Assembly: GCA_021372515.1 (NCBI GenBank)
Contig: JAJFUG010000029.1
Location: forward strand, 3,350 to 67,349
Reading direction: 5' to 3'
Origin: a bacterium
GTDB lineage: Bacteria > Gemmatimonadota > Glassbacteria > GWA2-58-10
DNA: 64,000 nt
This document shows positions 18,492-27,485 of this stretch, piece by piece. The notes beneath the pieces are model-generated. The model had not been told where the DNA came from, did not search any database, and saw only the letters and a program-made list of their open reading frames with translations. The position numbers and the translations under genes were made by a program. How positions within the stretch are numbered: the first letter of the stretch is position 1; every line of letters begins with the position of its first letter.

Positions 18492-18990
18492 CTGGTTATT
18501 GTTCTGTAGAGCCTGAGATGGGTTGTACCAGGGAGAGTAGGGGCTTAGCGCAGTTCGTTACTGACAGACGCGGTGGAAGCTTTTCCGGGCACAAGACAAA
18601 TGAAACCACTGGAGGAGGAGAACCGCAGTCTGCGCCGGGAGTTGGAGGATGGCCGCAAGGAGCGGGACATCTCAAAAGCCCCGGCCATCGTCTCAAAGAA
18701 CTGTTAGATTCTTGACATACGCCTGGAGCAAGCGTCCGCCGAGCCGGAAGGTTCTGGAGCGACAGAGGCAGTCGGTTTTCGAGGTCCATAAGGGACGAGC
18801 GGGCAGTCCGAAGAGCGCTGTTGAGCTCCAGGATCGTGGGGCCGGTTGGTGAGCTGTCGGCGTGTAGCGGTACGGATGCGCGGATGGATGACTGCTGGGA
18901 CAATGCGGTGGACGAGTCGTTCTTTGGCGGCTTCAAGACAGAACTCGTCTGTCAGCACAACCGACTGACACGAGCCAGGCTGAGAGAGAA
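18492..18990 (+). mobile_element. Decayed IS3-type element, left copy
   Basis: Frame fragments read as IS3-family transposase: an OrfA C-terminus from 18600 (KPLEEENRSLRRELEDGRKE, the leucine-zipper end) and an OrfB piece near 18892-18960 (DDCWDNAVDESFFGGFKTEL, matching the DCWDNA..ESFF block of the DDE integrase). Stops and deletions break both frames, so it is not functional. A nearly identical inverted copy at 29025-29494 carries the same internal deletion. No target-site duplication could be assigned. The bases from 18990 to 19193 show no gene. Confidence 0.85.
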
Positions 18991-19193
18991 TCTTTGAATT
19001 CGTCGAGTCCTATTAAACAGCCTTAGAGGGCACTCGACACTCGGGGATATAAAACCCCGGCCGAATACGAGCGGTTGACAAACGCCGCTTAAGCCAGGGT
19101 CCATTTTTTCGGGGAAATATCACTTCAAATCTAACAAGCACAAGGGTTTGGCCGTTTTGTTTATGTTTTAACCGAACACTACCGAGGGTAATA

Positions 19194-21119
19194 ATGTCGT
19201 GTAGGCATTATGGCAATACCATCGTTTTTATGGCAATTATAATACTTGCATTATCATTGTACATTACAAATATAAGTCCGAATATTTTAAGCAGTGATGA
19301 GTACCGGGGTGTTGGCAGATATCTCACAACCACTGTTTTTAATCTGGTTCCAGATAAATTTTCGGCTGTTGGCCTATGGGATTGGTTCAGGGAAAACAAT
19401 CAAATTTATTATTCGTCCGAACACGGTGTGAGCCTGGGCATTGCTTATTCGCTTTTTTACCGTATCCTCGGTTTCTTAGGTGTTCCAATTACCAAATGGA
19501 TTTTCCACCTGTTTAGTGGTGTTTTTTCCGCAATAACCGCCTTCTTGTTTTACCGGCTTCTTATAAAGGAAGGATTCAACCTCAGACAATCCCTCTTTGG
19601 GGCCTTAATGCTTATCTTGGCGCCGATCTATTTCCATGCGTCAAGAATAGCAGTTGGTATAATCATAACCAACAATGTGTTTGACCAGGTTATCGGCCTG
19701 CTGATCCTTACTAATTTCATCAGCAATAAAGAAAGCCTTAGAAAGTACCAATGGATTCTGGGGCTATTTTTTACTCATGTAGTTTTGTCGGAAAATCTGT
19801 TTTTTCTTACGATTACAGTCCTGTTAACCTCTTTTATCTTGAGAGATTCCGCTTCGCTCAAACTTTTGGCTTCTGCTAAAGGAAGAGAAACTCTATTTGA
19901 AAGCAATATCAAGCCATTGTTGTCGTGGCGAATTTGGGGATTGCCCTTGGCTGTTTTTATCCATATGGCGATCTTTACTGCTCTCACCTATCTAAACATG
20001 AATGGAATTAAATATTTAGCTGATGGTTATGAAACCGGATTCTATTACACCCCTATAATCGCCGCTTTAAGGCATAATTCAGCGCTGCAATTTGGATTTG
20101 ATATCAACAAGCAGTATATCAATTTGACCATGTTGATGGGAGAGTGGTTCTTTATCTTTTTCCCTATAGTTCTAATAGCCTCGTTCTATCTATCGATGAA
20201 AAAGCGCATTGAAAGTATGCCCTGGTCTTTTGCGTTAATGGCGGGATCGGGTTACATCTGCTTGTGGTACTTTTTTTCTGACAACGTTAGCGGTTCTTAT
20301 GCATTAGCAGCACATTACCAGATCATGTTATTGCTCCCGATGCTGATAATGTCTTTGCACTTAATAAGATATGTGGAGTCGGCGGCTGGAAACAGCTTGA
20401 TATTCTCAACGGCAATTTATGCGATTATTATCAGCTCGACAATCTTGACCGATTCGGTTGTTGTCTATAATAAGGGCCGGTTGTTATTTTCGTATTTCGA
20501 CAATAAAAACTTTAAGTTTTTAAATACGCAAGCCTTTGTCGGAGCCGTTACGGTTAATAACGGCAGCAAAGCCTCAGGGTTTATTTTGAGGCAACTATTC
20601 GAGTACGCCAGGTTGAATCCCTCGATAAGAAAAGTCAATATTGTATATAATAAGGTTGATGATTTAGGATCGATTAATATAGGCGCCAGAATCTATGCTA
20701 ATCTTTATTTCTTAGAGAGTGGCTTCAAATGGAAATACGGGCTGATAAAAAGCGAACAGGCAACATTATCGAGCGGCCTGCAATATGTTCCAGAAATGAA
20801 TAGCCTTGTTTATAAACATCAATCCATTCCTCTTGCGGATGAGGCCGACTACTCCGAGTTGATAGTCGATTTCAGCGATAGCCCACCCTTGGCAATGAAT
20901 ATAGCCGACAGTCGCGGTTATTATGTGTATAAAATTATCTCCTGCGATGGAAAATTGAAAAGCATAATCCATGCAGGTCCTCCTGACAAACTGGTTGGAA
21001 TATCAGGAACAGCGATCCCTCCCGGGAGTTATTACATTAAAGATTTGGATAAATCTTACAACACAACTTATAACAAATTGGAAGACTATTACTTAAGAGT
21101 ATTTGTGCAACATCAATAA
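19194..21119 (+). CDS. GT-C-fold membrane glycosyltransferase (PMT/ArnT-like)
   Basis: 641 residues with about nine to eleven hydrophobic helices in the first 420 residues and a soluble C-terminal part. The first loop has SSDEYRG, matching the acidic DE/DD catalytic motif in loop 1 of GT39/GT83-type enzymes. Such proteins transfer a sugar from a polyprenyl-phosphate donor on the outer face of the inner membrane. A polyprenyl-phosphate glycosyltransferase that could make the donor is encoded at 26015-26749. GC content is visibly lower than in the flanking uptake modules, suggesting transfer. No close family was recognised. Confidence 0.72.
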   Translation: MSCRHYGNTIVFMAIIILALSLYITNISPNILSSDEYRGVGRYLTTTVFNLVPDKFSAVGLWDWFRENNQIYYSSEHGVSLGIAYSLFYRILGFLGVPITKWIFHLFSGVFSAITAFLFYRLLIKEGFNLRQSLFGALMLILAPIYFHASRIAVGIIITNNVFDQVIGLLILTNFISNKESLRKYQWILGLFFTHVVLSENLFFLTITVLLTSFILRDSASLKLLASAKGRETLFESNIKPLLSWRIWGLPLAVFIHMAIFTALTYLNMNGIKYLADGYETGFYYTPIIAALRHNSALQFGFDINKQYINLTMLMGEWFFIFFPIVLIASFYLSMKKRIESMPWSFALMAGSGYICLWYFFSDNVSGSYALAAHYQIMLLLPMLIMSLHLIRYVESAAGNSLIFSTAIYAIIISSTILTDSVVVYNKGRLLFSYFDNKNFKFLNTQAFVGAVTVNNGSKASGFILRQLFEYARLNPSIRKVNIVYNKVDDLGSINIGARIYANLYFLESGFKWKYGLIKSEQATLSSGLQYVPEMNSLVYKHQSIPLADEADYSELIVDFSDSPPLAMNIADSRGYYVYKIISCDGKLKSIIHAGPPDKLVGISGTAIPPGSYYIKDLDKSYNTTYNKLEDYYLRVFVQHQ

Positions 21120-21293
21120 AAAGAGCGATACGGCATGCCGCCTGTGACAGCGATTTATAAGTGCGGCGGTGAGTGGTCGAAAATGCGGCCCCGTGGAAGG
21201 ATTATTCTGGAGCATATGCGTGGTCAATCCTTTCCCCACATGTTCCGTTGCTTGATTTGACCCCTTTGAATGTGAGCGGAGTATGAATACTGC

Positions 21294-21337
21294 TTATCTT
21301 GATTCCCACTATTATGGGCAAAACCATAACAAGATAA
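21294..21337 (+). promoter_or_regulatory. Leader stem-loop before hddA-like gene
   Basis: Nested inverted repeats: TTATCTTG (21294-21301) pairs with CAAGATAA (21330-21337), and inside it TTATGG pairs with CCATAA around a 6-base loop. It ends 40 bp before the heptose kinase start and has no U-tract. It could be an operator or an mRNA leader structure; the role is unknown. Confidence 0.4.
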
Positions 21338-21377
21338 AATTTGCGGTTTGATATTTGTATCACCTAAAGGAGATAAA

Positions 21378-22367
21378 ATGATTATCGCACGCGCTCCATT
21401 GCGTATAACATTAGGAGGAGGCGGGACCGACCTTCCTTCCTACTACAGTAGATTCGGAGGAGTTGTTATAGCGGCCGCTATAAATAAGTATGTCTATATT
21501 TGTCTTAACAGATCAAGTACAGACACTTCAATAAAAATTAAATATTCGGAATCTGAATCCGTATTGAATTTAGAATCAATAAAGCATCCCTTTTTTAAAG
21601 AGGCGCTCGATCTTTTCCAAATTAGAGACAATATAGAAATAGCCTCTTTGGCAGACATTCAATCCGGCACCGGGATGGGTTCTTCAGGTTCATTTCTTGT
21701 GGCCTTGGTGTCAGCACTTGCCGCATACAAGAAACAGAATCTTTCTGCTGCAGAGGTGGCGGAAATGGCTTTCGAAATAGAAGCAGTCCGCCTTGGTATG
21801 CCGGTTGGAAAGCAAGATCCATATATTGCCGCTCTCGGAGGCATCAGCTTGATAAATGTTTCAACCCAGGGTAAGGTGAAAGCCAGCAGGCTGAAGTTGG
21901 GTAACAAATTTTTCGAGGAACTGAGAAATAGCATGCTATTGTTTTATACCGGACTCAGGCGCAGAAGCCGAGACATTCTTCTCGACCAGAAAGAAAAAAC
22001 AGAGAATGCCGATAATCGCATGTTGGATAATCTGCATCGTGTGAAAGAGCTTGGGGAGCAAATGAAACAAGCTTTATTCTCTGAAGACATCGAAACTGTC
22101 GGCAGATTGATGGACGAGCATTGGAAGAACAAAAGAGCCAGGACTGGAGCTATCACCAATCCGGAGATTGACAAGTGGTACGCAACAGCGATGGCCAAGG
22201 GAGCGCTTGGTGGCAAAATCCTTGGAGCGGGTGGCGGCGGTTTTCTGATGCTAATCTGTAACGATCTGCAAACAAGGAAGAGAGTTACAGATGCTATGCT
22301 CGAAGAAGGATTGCATGGAGTCGATTATGAAATCGAAACAGAGGGAGTCAAGCTCCTGACATTTTGA
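21378..22367 (+). CDS. hddA: D-glycero-D-manno-heptose 7-phosphate kinase (GHMP family)
   Basis: 329 residues. The ATG at 21378 is chosen because AAAGGAG lies 7 bp upstream, while an in-frame codon 30 bp earlier lacks a ribosome site. The N-terminus RAPLRITLGGGGTDLPSYYS and the GHMP ATP loop GTGMGSSGSFLVAL are typical of HddA-type sugar kinases, and the third GHMP motif is GAGGGGFLML. HddA phosphorylates heptose 7-phosphate at C1 to the alpha-1,7-bisphosphate in the GDP-heptose route. GmhA, GmhB and HddC homologues follow in the same operon, which supports this over fucose or other sugar kinases of the family. Confidence 0.88.
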   Translation: MIIARAPLRITLGGGGTDLPSYYSRFGGVVIAAAINKYVYICLNRSSTDTSIKIKYSESESVLNLESIKHPFFKEALDLFQIRDNIEIASLADIQSGTGMGSSGSFLVALVSALAAYKKQNLSAAEVAEMAFEIEAVRLGMPVGKQDPYIAALGGISLINVSTQGKVKASRLKLGNKFFEELRNSMLLFYTGLRRRSRDILLDQKEKTENADNRMLDNLHRVKELGEQMKQALFSEDIETVGRLMDEHWKNKRARTGAITNPEIDKWYATAMAKGALGGKILGAGGGGFLMLICNDLQTRKRVTDAMLEEGLHGVDYEIETEGVKLLTF

Positions 22368-22380
22368 GAAGAGGATGGCT

Positions 22381-23004
22381 ATGCAGAAAACATATATAGA
22401 GAATTATCTTTCTAAAGCGCAACAGTTGCTCGGTGATATTCAACCAGGCACTCTGGTTCGCATGGCCGAAATCGTTGCGCATGCCTGGCGCCAGAACAAC
22501 ACGGTGTTCATCATAGGCAACGGTGGATCGGCATCGACTGCGACACATCTGGCGTGTGATCTGAGCAAATGTACGATCTGTGGAGAAACCAGGCGGCTCA
22601 AAGCGATGAGCCTTGTGGATAATATCCCGTTGACCAGCGCCTGGACCAATGATAATGGCTTCGCCTCAGTATTCGAAGAACAATTGAAGAACTGGATGGA
22701 TGATGGAGATGTTCTTATTGCTTTTTCGGTACACGGTGGAAGTGGACAGGGTGAAGCTGGCGAATGGTCACAAAATATTCCCAGGGCGGTGAATTATACG
22801 AAATCTCGCAAAGGTAGAGTGTTGGGATTCAGTGGATTCGGTGGAGGATATCTTGCCATCGCCGCGGATGAATGTGTTGTTATCAATATTGATTCTGAAC
22901 CTCTCGGAACACCTCTTGTTGAATCGCTTCATTCACTGCTGGCACATCTTCTTACCCAGTGCGTGCGGCAAGAGATAGCCCGCAACATGGAAGCTCCGGC
23001 ATGA
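22381..23004 (+). CDS. gmhA: Phosphoheptose isomerase (sedoheptulose 7-phosphate isomerase)
   Basis: 207 residues, a single SIS domain: FIIGNGGSASTATHLACDLSK is the phosphosugar-binding signature and SVHGGSGQ matches the second loop. GmhA converts sedoheptulose 7-phosphate to D-glycero-D-manno-heptose 7-phosphate, the first step of heptose synthesis. The ATG at 22381 has GAAGAGG six bases upstream; the ATG at 22375 would sit on the ribosome site. It ends in an ATGA overlap with gmhB. Length fits the family (about 190-210). Confidence 0.88.
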   Translation: MQKTYIENYLSKAQQLLGDIQPGTLVRMAEIVAHAWRQNNTVFIIGNGGSASTATHLACDLSKCTICGETRRLKAMSLVDNIPLTSAWTNDNGFASVFEEQLKNWMDDGDVLIAFSVHGGSGQGEAGEWSQNIPRAVNYTKSRKGRVLGFSGFGGGYLAIAADECVVINIDSEPLGTPLVESLHSLLAHLLTQCVRQEIARNMEAPA

Positions 23005-23618
23005 AACGGGAAAATAAGCACTCAGCGATCTTTCTGGATAGAGACGGAGTAATAAACGACATAGTGTATCACCAAGATATTGGAGTGCTCGACACGCCAT
23101 TTTCGTTGGAGCAGTTCAAGCTCCTTCCGGGCGTAGCGAGGGCAATCAAAGATATCAACGACTCCAGTTATCTCGCCATTCTGGTTTCCAACCAGCCCGG
23201 GGTGGCGAAAGAGCATTTCTCGCTGGATATCCACAACGCGATAGACCAAAAAATGACCGTTCTTCTGTCTGAAATGGGTGCATATCTTGATGATCGTTAC
23301 TATTGCTTGGATCATCCAGAAGCAATACTGAAGGAATACCGGAATGACAGCGAATGGCGTAAACCAAGGCCAGGCATGATAATTGCTGCATGTCAAAAAT
23401 ATGGTCTTTCGGCGGAGTCTTGTTGGATGATCGGTGACAGTGTGGTCGATATAATTGCGGCACAGGCCGCAGGGACCAGAAGTGTAATGATAGGGAAACG
23501 GCAATGTTATAACTGTAGATTGCTTTTCGAGAAAAGCGCGACTCCAGATATGTTCGCCGATAATCTGAACGAAGCGGTGAGCAGGATTGTCGGAAAGATG
23601 AATGAGGGTGAAGAATGA
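23001..23618 (+). CDS. gmhB: Heptose 1,7-bisphosphate 7-phosphatase (HAD family, GmhB-like)
   Basis: 205 residues. HAD motif I is FLDRDGVIN, motif II VSNQPG, and later KPRPGMI and GDSVVDI complete the fold. GmhB removes the C7 phosphate of heptose 1,7-bisphosphate. The zinc loop of typical GmhB (CxH...CxC) keeps CLDH, but the CxC pair before RKPRPGM is replaced by SEW, so the zinc site looks incomplete. The start overlaps the gmhA stop (ATGA), implying translational coupling, and its own stop overlaps the next start in the same way. Confidence 0.85.
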   Translation: MKRENKHSAIFLDRDGVINDIVYHQDIGVLDTPFSLEQFKLLPGVARAIKDINDSSYLAILVSNQPGVAKEHFSLDIHNAIDQKMTVLLSEMGAYLDDRYYCLDHPEAILKEYRNDSEWRKPRPGMIIAACQKYGLSAESCWMIGDSVVDIIAAQAAGTRSVMIGKRQCYNCRLLFEKSATPDMFADNLNEAVSRIVGKMNEGEE

Positions 23619-24283
23619 AAATATTTCTTGATACCGCAAAAATTGAAGAAATAAACAAATGGATCAAGTCTGGTGTTATTGACGGTGTGACGACCAACCC
23701 ATCGATTATGCTTAAAGACGGGATATCCAACATACGGGCGAGCATAAGCACAATCGCAGCTGCTCTGGGGGATAAACCAGTATCGATTGAGGTGACCACC
23801 GATGATCCCGTGGAAGTACTGTCTCAGGCACGTAATTTTGCCTCCTGGGCGGAAAATATTGTCGTCAAGATACCTGTTATCGATGCAAGGGGTAATCATT
23901 GTCTCGATACTATTCATCGGCTGGAAAAAGATAACATCAGAGTGAACGTTACAGCCGTGATGTCTTTCAATCAGGCTTTAATGGCGGCTAAAGCCGGGGC
24001 GACTTATGTCAGTATCTTTTTTGGAAGAGTCTGCGATGAAGGTCATGATGCGCAGATTCTGGTCCAAGAGTTCAAGAGATGGATACTCGACTGGAATTAT
24101 AGATGTCAGATCATTGTAGGAAGCATACGGTCAGTGATGGACATTCAGAAAGCCGCAACCGCCGGAGCTCATATCATTACCATTCCTCCGAATTTCTTGA
24201 CCAAAATGTGCGATCATATGTATACGAGAGAGACTGTTCGAATGTTCCTCGATGATTCCCAGAAAAGCACAAAACCCAGATGA
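23615..24283 (+). CDS. Transaldolase / fructose-6-phosphate aldolase-like enzyme
   Basis: 222 residues of the small FSA/TalC-type class I aldolase family. The start KIFLDTAKIEEI and DGVTTNPSIM are family signatures; the Schiff-base lysine lies in VVKIPV, and KAGATYVSIFFGRVCD and VGSIRS follow. Length is typical (about 215-220). Inside a heptose operon it probably acts as transaldolase and helps make sedoheptulose 7-phosphate, the substrate of GmhA; that link is inference. It overlaps both neighbours by ATGA. Confidence 0.85.
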   Translation: MKIFLDTAKIEEINKWIKSGVIDGVTTNPSIMLKDGISNIRASISTIAAALGDKPVSIEVTTDDPVEVLSQARNFASWAENIVVKIPVIDARGNHCLDTIHRLEKDNIRVNVTAVMSFNQALMAAKAGATYVSIFFGRVCDEGHDAQILVQEFKRWILDWNYRCQIIVGSIRSVMDIQKAATAGAHIITIPPNFLTKMCDHMYTRETVRMFLDDSQKSTKPR

Positions 24284-25320
24284 GTCCGATCAAGATGAGT
24301 GCTGTCAGATTCGGAATAGCTGGCTGTGGAAGACATGCGCAGCAGAAGTACCTGTTTTGTGATCGCTACTTGAAGAATGTGCAGCTTGGCAGCGTGTTCG
24401 ATATCAATCCGCTTGTGCGTGAAAACCTTAAAATCCAACGCCCGGACATTCGCGTTTGCGAAAGCTTGGATGAGATACTCGATGACAAGTCCATTTCCTT
24501 CGTTGTCATAGCCGCACAAACTGCCAGCCATTTTGCCCTGGCAAAATCCTGTATTGAAAGCGGAAAAAATGTTCTTATTGAAAAACCGCTGACTGCTACT
24601 CTTGCTGAAGCCCAAGAGCTTAACAGCATATTAGAGAAGCACCCTGTTAAAATTATGCTCGGACATCACCGCCGCTTCGGTGAAGCTGAGAGAATGATTG
24701 CAAAGTGCATCCAGAATAACGGCCTTGGAAAAGTGATTGCGATCCAGGTGACCCATAATTTCAACGATCGCAGCCGCTCGCCTATGACTGGATATCTGGC
24801 GAATTCGGGATCGCATGACGGAGGAGTCGTTTACGAATATCTTTCACATGAGATCGATCTTTTGAGATTTTATTATCCGGGAGTCAGCATTCAGTCTATC
24901 CAAGGATTCAGGCAAAACATTCATCATTTCGAAGATACCGTTTCGCTTCAATTTTTGCTGGATAATGGCGTGGTGGCTTCCTACCTGCTGAGTTCAGCCA
25001 CCACGGATCAGGAAGAATACAAGGTCTTCGGCACAACTGGACAAATATCATTCAACCGGTATCGAGATCCTTCTCCTCGATTCTATAGCCTTGACGACTT
25101 GTCTAATCGACCTCTTCGATTCATCCGTGAATATATGGATGCTCTTAAATCGCTGTTGCTTCTCAAGTATGGATTCAGAAAGTATCTTATTAAACCATAT
25201 ATCGATGAGATATGCTATTTCGTGCGTTGCATCCAAGAGGATAAAATTCCGGACTGTTCGATCCGAGAGGGCATTTACGTTATGGCAGTGCTCGAAAGAG
25301 TGGTGGAAGCACTTAAATAG
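24280..25320 (+). CDS. Gfo/Idh/MocA-family NAD(P)-dependent sugar oxidoreductase
   Basis: 346 residues. N-terminal Rossmann fold with FGIAGCGRHAQQKYL, followed by the family EKP motif in NVLIEKPLTAT and a C-terminal alpha/beta domain with GGVVYEYLSHEIDLLRFY, where the conserved His is kept. The enzyme should oxidise or reduce a sugar or nucleotide sugar. In this operon it could modify GDP-heptose or another donor, for example on the way to a deoxy- or amino-sugar; the substrate is unknown. The ATG overlaps the previous stop by ATGA. Low GC matches its neighbours. Confidence 0.85.
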   Translation: MSPIKMSAVRFGIAGCGRHAQQKYLFCDRYLKNVQLGSVFDINPLVRENLKIQRPDIRVCESLDEILDDKSISFVVIAAQTASHFALAKSCIESGKNVLIEKPLTATLAEAQELNSILEKHPVKIMLGHHRRFGEAERMIAKCIQNNGLGKVIAIQVTHNFNDRSRSPMTGYLANSGSHDGGVVYEYLSHEIDLLRFYYPGVSIQSIQGFRQNIHHFEDTVSLQFLLDNGVVASYLLSSATTDQEEYKVFGTTGQISFNRYRDPSPRFYSLDDLSNRPLRFIREYMDALKSLLLLKYGFRKYLIKPYIDEICYFVRCIQEDKIPDCSIREGIYVMAVLERVVEALK

Positions 25321-25329
25321 AGGCATATT

Positions 25330-26025
25330 ATGTTGCAAATGGTTGTGCTTGCAGGCGGTTTGGGTACAAGGCTGGGCAGTCTGGGCGAAACAACGCCAAA
25401 GTCTCTGATTCGGATACAGGGAATCCCATTCATCGAGTTGCAACTCGATTTATTCGAAGCCCAAGGAATAGAGAGAGTCCTTTACCTTGTCGGGCACTTG
25501 GGAGAAAGCATAATACGGCATTTTAGCGGTGATAATTACAAAGGCATGAGCATTTCTTTCAGCCGTGAACCGGAAAATATGCTTCTTGGCACAGGAGGCG
25601 CTCTCAAATGGGCTGAGGGTTTGCTGGAGGAAGATTATTTCCTGACTTACGGTGATTCTTTCCTGCCGATTGATTATTCATCTGTTGAAAATCATTATTT
25701 TTCGAATGGCAGTTTTCCTGTTATGACAGTATTCAGAAATAGCAATAATTTCGATAAAAGCAATTTAACCATCGAGAACGGCCGAGTGGTCGAATATAGT
25801 AAACTTGGCGAAAAGGAATACAACTATATCGACTATGGCCTGTCCGTCTTGAATAAAAACAATTTAGCCGATTTCGAGCGTGGAATGAAGTTTGACTTGG
25901 AAGTTTTAATAACTAAGCTAATTTCTTCCGGCAGCCTTCTGGCATATGAAGTTTTTGAACGGTTCTATGAGATCGGAACCAAACAAGGGATTTGCAGTCT
26001 CGAGGATTATTTTGATGCTAAATAA
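25330..26025 (+). CDS. hddC: Nucleotidyltransferase, probable heptose 1-phosphate guanylyltransferase
   Basis: 231 residues of the NTP_transferase family. The N-terminal nucleotide loop VVLAGGLGTRLGSLGETTPKSLI and LLGTGGALKWAE, plus FLTYGDSFLPID for metal binding, are present. HddC-type enzymes couple D-glycero-alpha-D-manno-heptose 1-phosphate to GTP. The gene completes the four-step set HddA, GmhA, GmhB, HddC, which is the main reason for this call over glucose- or mannose-1-phosphate enzymes. AGAGG precedes the ATG by 8 bp. It overlaps the next gene by 11 bp. Confidence 0.8.
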   Translation: MLQMVVLAGGLGTRLGSLGETTPKSLIRIQGIPFIELQLDLFEAQGIERVLYLVGHLGESIIRHFSGDNYKGMSISFSREPENMLLGTGGALKWAEGLLEEDYFLTYGDSFLPIDYSSVENHYFSNGSFPVMTVFRNSNNFDKSNLTIENGRVVEYSKLGEKEYNYIDYGLSVLNKNNLADFERGMKFDLEVLITKLISSGSLLAYEVFERFYEIGTKQGICSLEDYFDAK

Positions 26026-26749
26026 CATTGACCTCAGCATAATAATACCTTGTTTCAACGAACGGCACCGTATCCTCGAAACCTTGGAAGCTTCATTCAC
26101 ATATCTCGACTCTCAGCCGATCAGTTATGAAATACTGATCATGGATGACGCAAGCACGGACGGTTTTGCAGAACTGGTCCGCGAGAAATATCAACGGGAT
26201 AATCTGTACATCCACCAGTTTAAGAAAAACATGGGAAAGGGTTATTCCATCGGAGTTGGAGTAGAAAAAGCCCTTGGCAAATACATCATGTTCATGGACG
26301 CAGACTTGGCGGTGCCGATTGAAGAAGTTTCCACTTTGCTGAAAAATCTGAAAGGTGGGTACGACGTAGTAGCCGGTATCCGCCTTTTCGATAACGAGAA
26401 TACTTCAAGGTTCCGTCGAATCATTGGCTTCTCGCTTCTGCTGTATGCGAACATTATTCTTTCTCTACCCCCGGTGCCTGATACACAATGTGGATTTAAG
26501 GGATTCCGATGTCAGGCGGCGCGAGATATCTTCAAACTTGCCCGGACAAAAAGGGGTATGTTCGATATTGAAATTTTGTTTCTGTCCAAGAAACTGGGGT
26601 TGAGGATTAAAAGCCAACCCGTTCATTGGATCGAAAAAAAAGGCTCCACCATAAATCTGCTCAGATGCATTCTTTTCGATCCTTTCGATATTCTAAAGAT
26701 TTCTTTGAGAGATCTATTCTCCGGCTATGGGTATAACACAAGCCGTTAA
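26015..26749 (+). CDS. Family 2 glycosyltransferase, polyprenyl-phosphate sugar synthase (ALG5-like)
   Basis: 244 residues. The ATG at 26015 is chosen because GAGGA lies 9 bp upstream and IDLSIIIPCFNE follows at once. GT-A features are ILIMDDASTDG, the DxD-like FMDADLAVP, and DTQCGFKGF as in dolichyl-phosphate glucose or mannose synthases. It lacks the C-terminal membrane helices of some relatives. Such enzymes make polyprenyl-phosphate sugars on the cytoplasmic side for GT-C transferases; the membrane enzyme at 19194-21119 is the obvious partner. Confidence 0.82.
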   Translation: MLNNIDLSIIIPCFNERHRILETLEASFTYLDSQPISYEILIMDDASTDGFAELVREKYQRDNLYIHQFKKNMGKGYSIGVGVEKALGKYIMFMDADLAVPIEEVSTLLKNLKGGYDVVAGIRLFDNENTSRFRRIIGFSLLLYANIILSLPPVPDTQCGFKGFRCQAARDIFKLARTKRGMFDIEILFLSKKLGLRIKSQPVHWIEKKGSTINLLRCILFDPFDILKISLRDLFSGYGYNTSR

Positions 26750-26765
26750 CTCGGGAGAATGCTCA

Positions 26766-27485
26766 ATGGCCCCGACTGATTGGAGTAAGATCCATCAGGA
26801 AGATAAAAGCTGGAGGCAGCAGATACAAGGCGACGCTATCTCAGATTATGTCGTCGAGCGGTATATCCAACTTTTCGAGGAAGCTTTCAACGGGTCGCCC
26901 CGGCTTAGTTTTCTTGAAGTCGGATCGGGTACCGGTGATATTTCCAGGCGGATTGTAAACAGTAAATACCCATTTGTCTCGAGGTATGTTGTAAGTGAAT
27001 CTTTTCAGAAAGGAGTGGACTGGCTGGCGGAAAAAGGGCTTGAGGCAAAACTGATCGATGCTCAATCCATTGATTTGCCAGATGAGAGTTTCGATGTGGT
27101 GATTTCTTTCGATGTCATGCACCATGTTGATAAGCCTGCCGCTATGGCAAGAGAGATGGCGAGGGTTTCGAAGGGAAGAGTTCTTCTTACCGAAGCCAAC
27201 GGTTTGAGCCTCGGCAGAAAGCTTATGGAACTGACAGCCGGTCATCGCGCCGCGGGCGAGAGATCATATCTGCCAATGAATTATATCCGCTTTTTTTCCT
27301 CCATCGACAGCATCAGGATTACCAAGCTGGTTAAATATCCCTTTCTTTTTGTCTTCAAAACACCAGATTGCTTTTCGGGCAGCGTTATACTTCTAAGCCG
27401 GATTTTGGAAAAGATCCCGTTTTTTAAGTGGCAATGTGCAACAGTCTGCCTGGATCTGACTTTTGAAAGGAAAGGTAATAAATGA
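26766..27485 (+). CDS. Class I SAM-dependent methyltransferase
   Basis: 239 residues. The ATG at 26766 has GGGAG about 8 bp upstream; an upstream in-frame ATG overlaps the previous gene. Motif I is FLEVGSGTGDISR, followed by SIDLPDESFDVVISFDVMHH and RVLLTEANG, the usual methyltransferase_11 pattern. The substrate is unknown. Being in the sugar operon, it may methylate a glycan or lipid-linked sugar. The stop overlaps the next start by ATGA. Confidence 0.82.
   Translation: MAPTDWSKIHQEDKSWRQQIQGDAISDYVVERYIQLFEEAFNGSPRLSFLEVGSGTGDISRRIVNSKYPFVSRYVVSESFQKGVDWLAEKGLEAKLIDAQSIDLPDESFDVVISFDVMHHVDKPAAMAREMARVSKGRVLLTEANGLSLGRKLMELTAGHRAAGERSYLPMNYIRFFSSIDSIRITKLVKYPFLFVFKTPDCFSGSVILLSRILEKIPFFKWQCATVCLDLTFERKGNK

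Noticed and set aside
18066-18509. 147-residue plus-strand open frame
   Set aside because: It spans the 43-bp repeat, the terminator and the tRNA-Val-like fragment, so it cannot be a normal gene.
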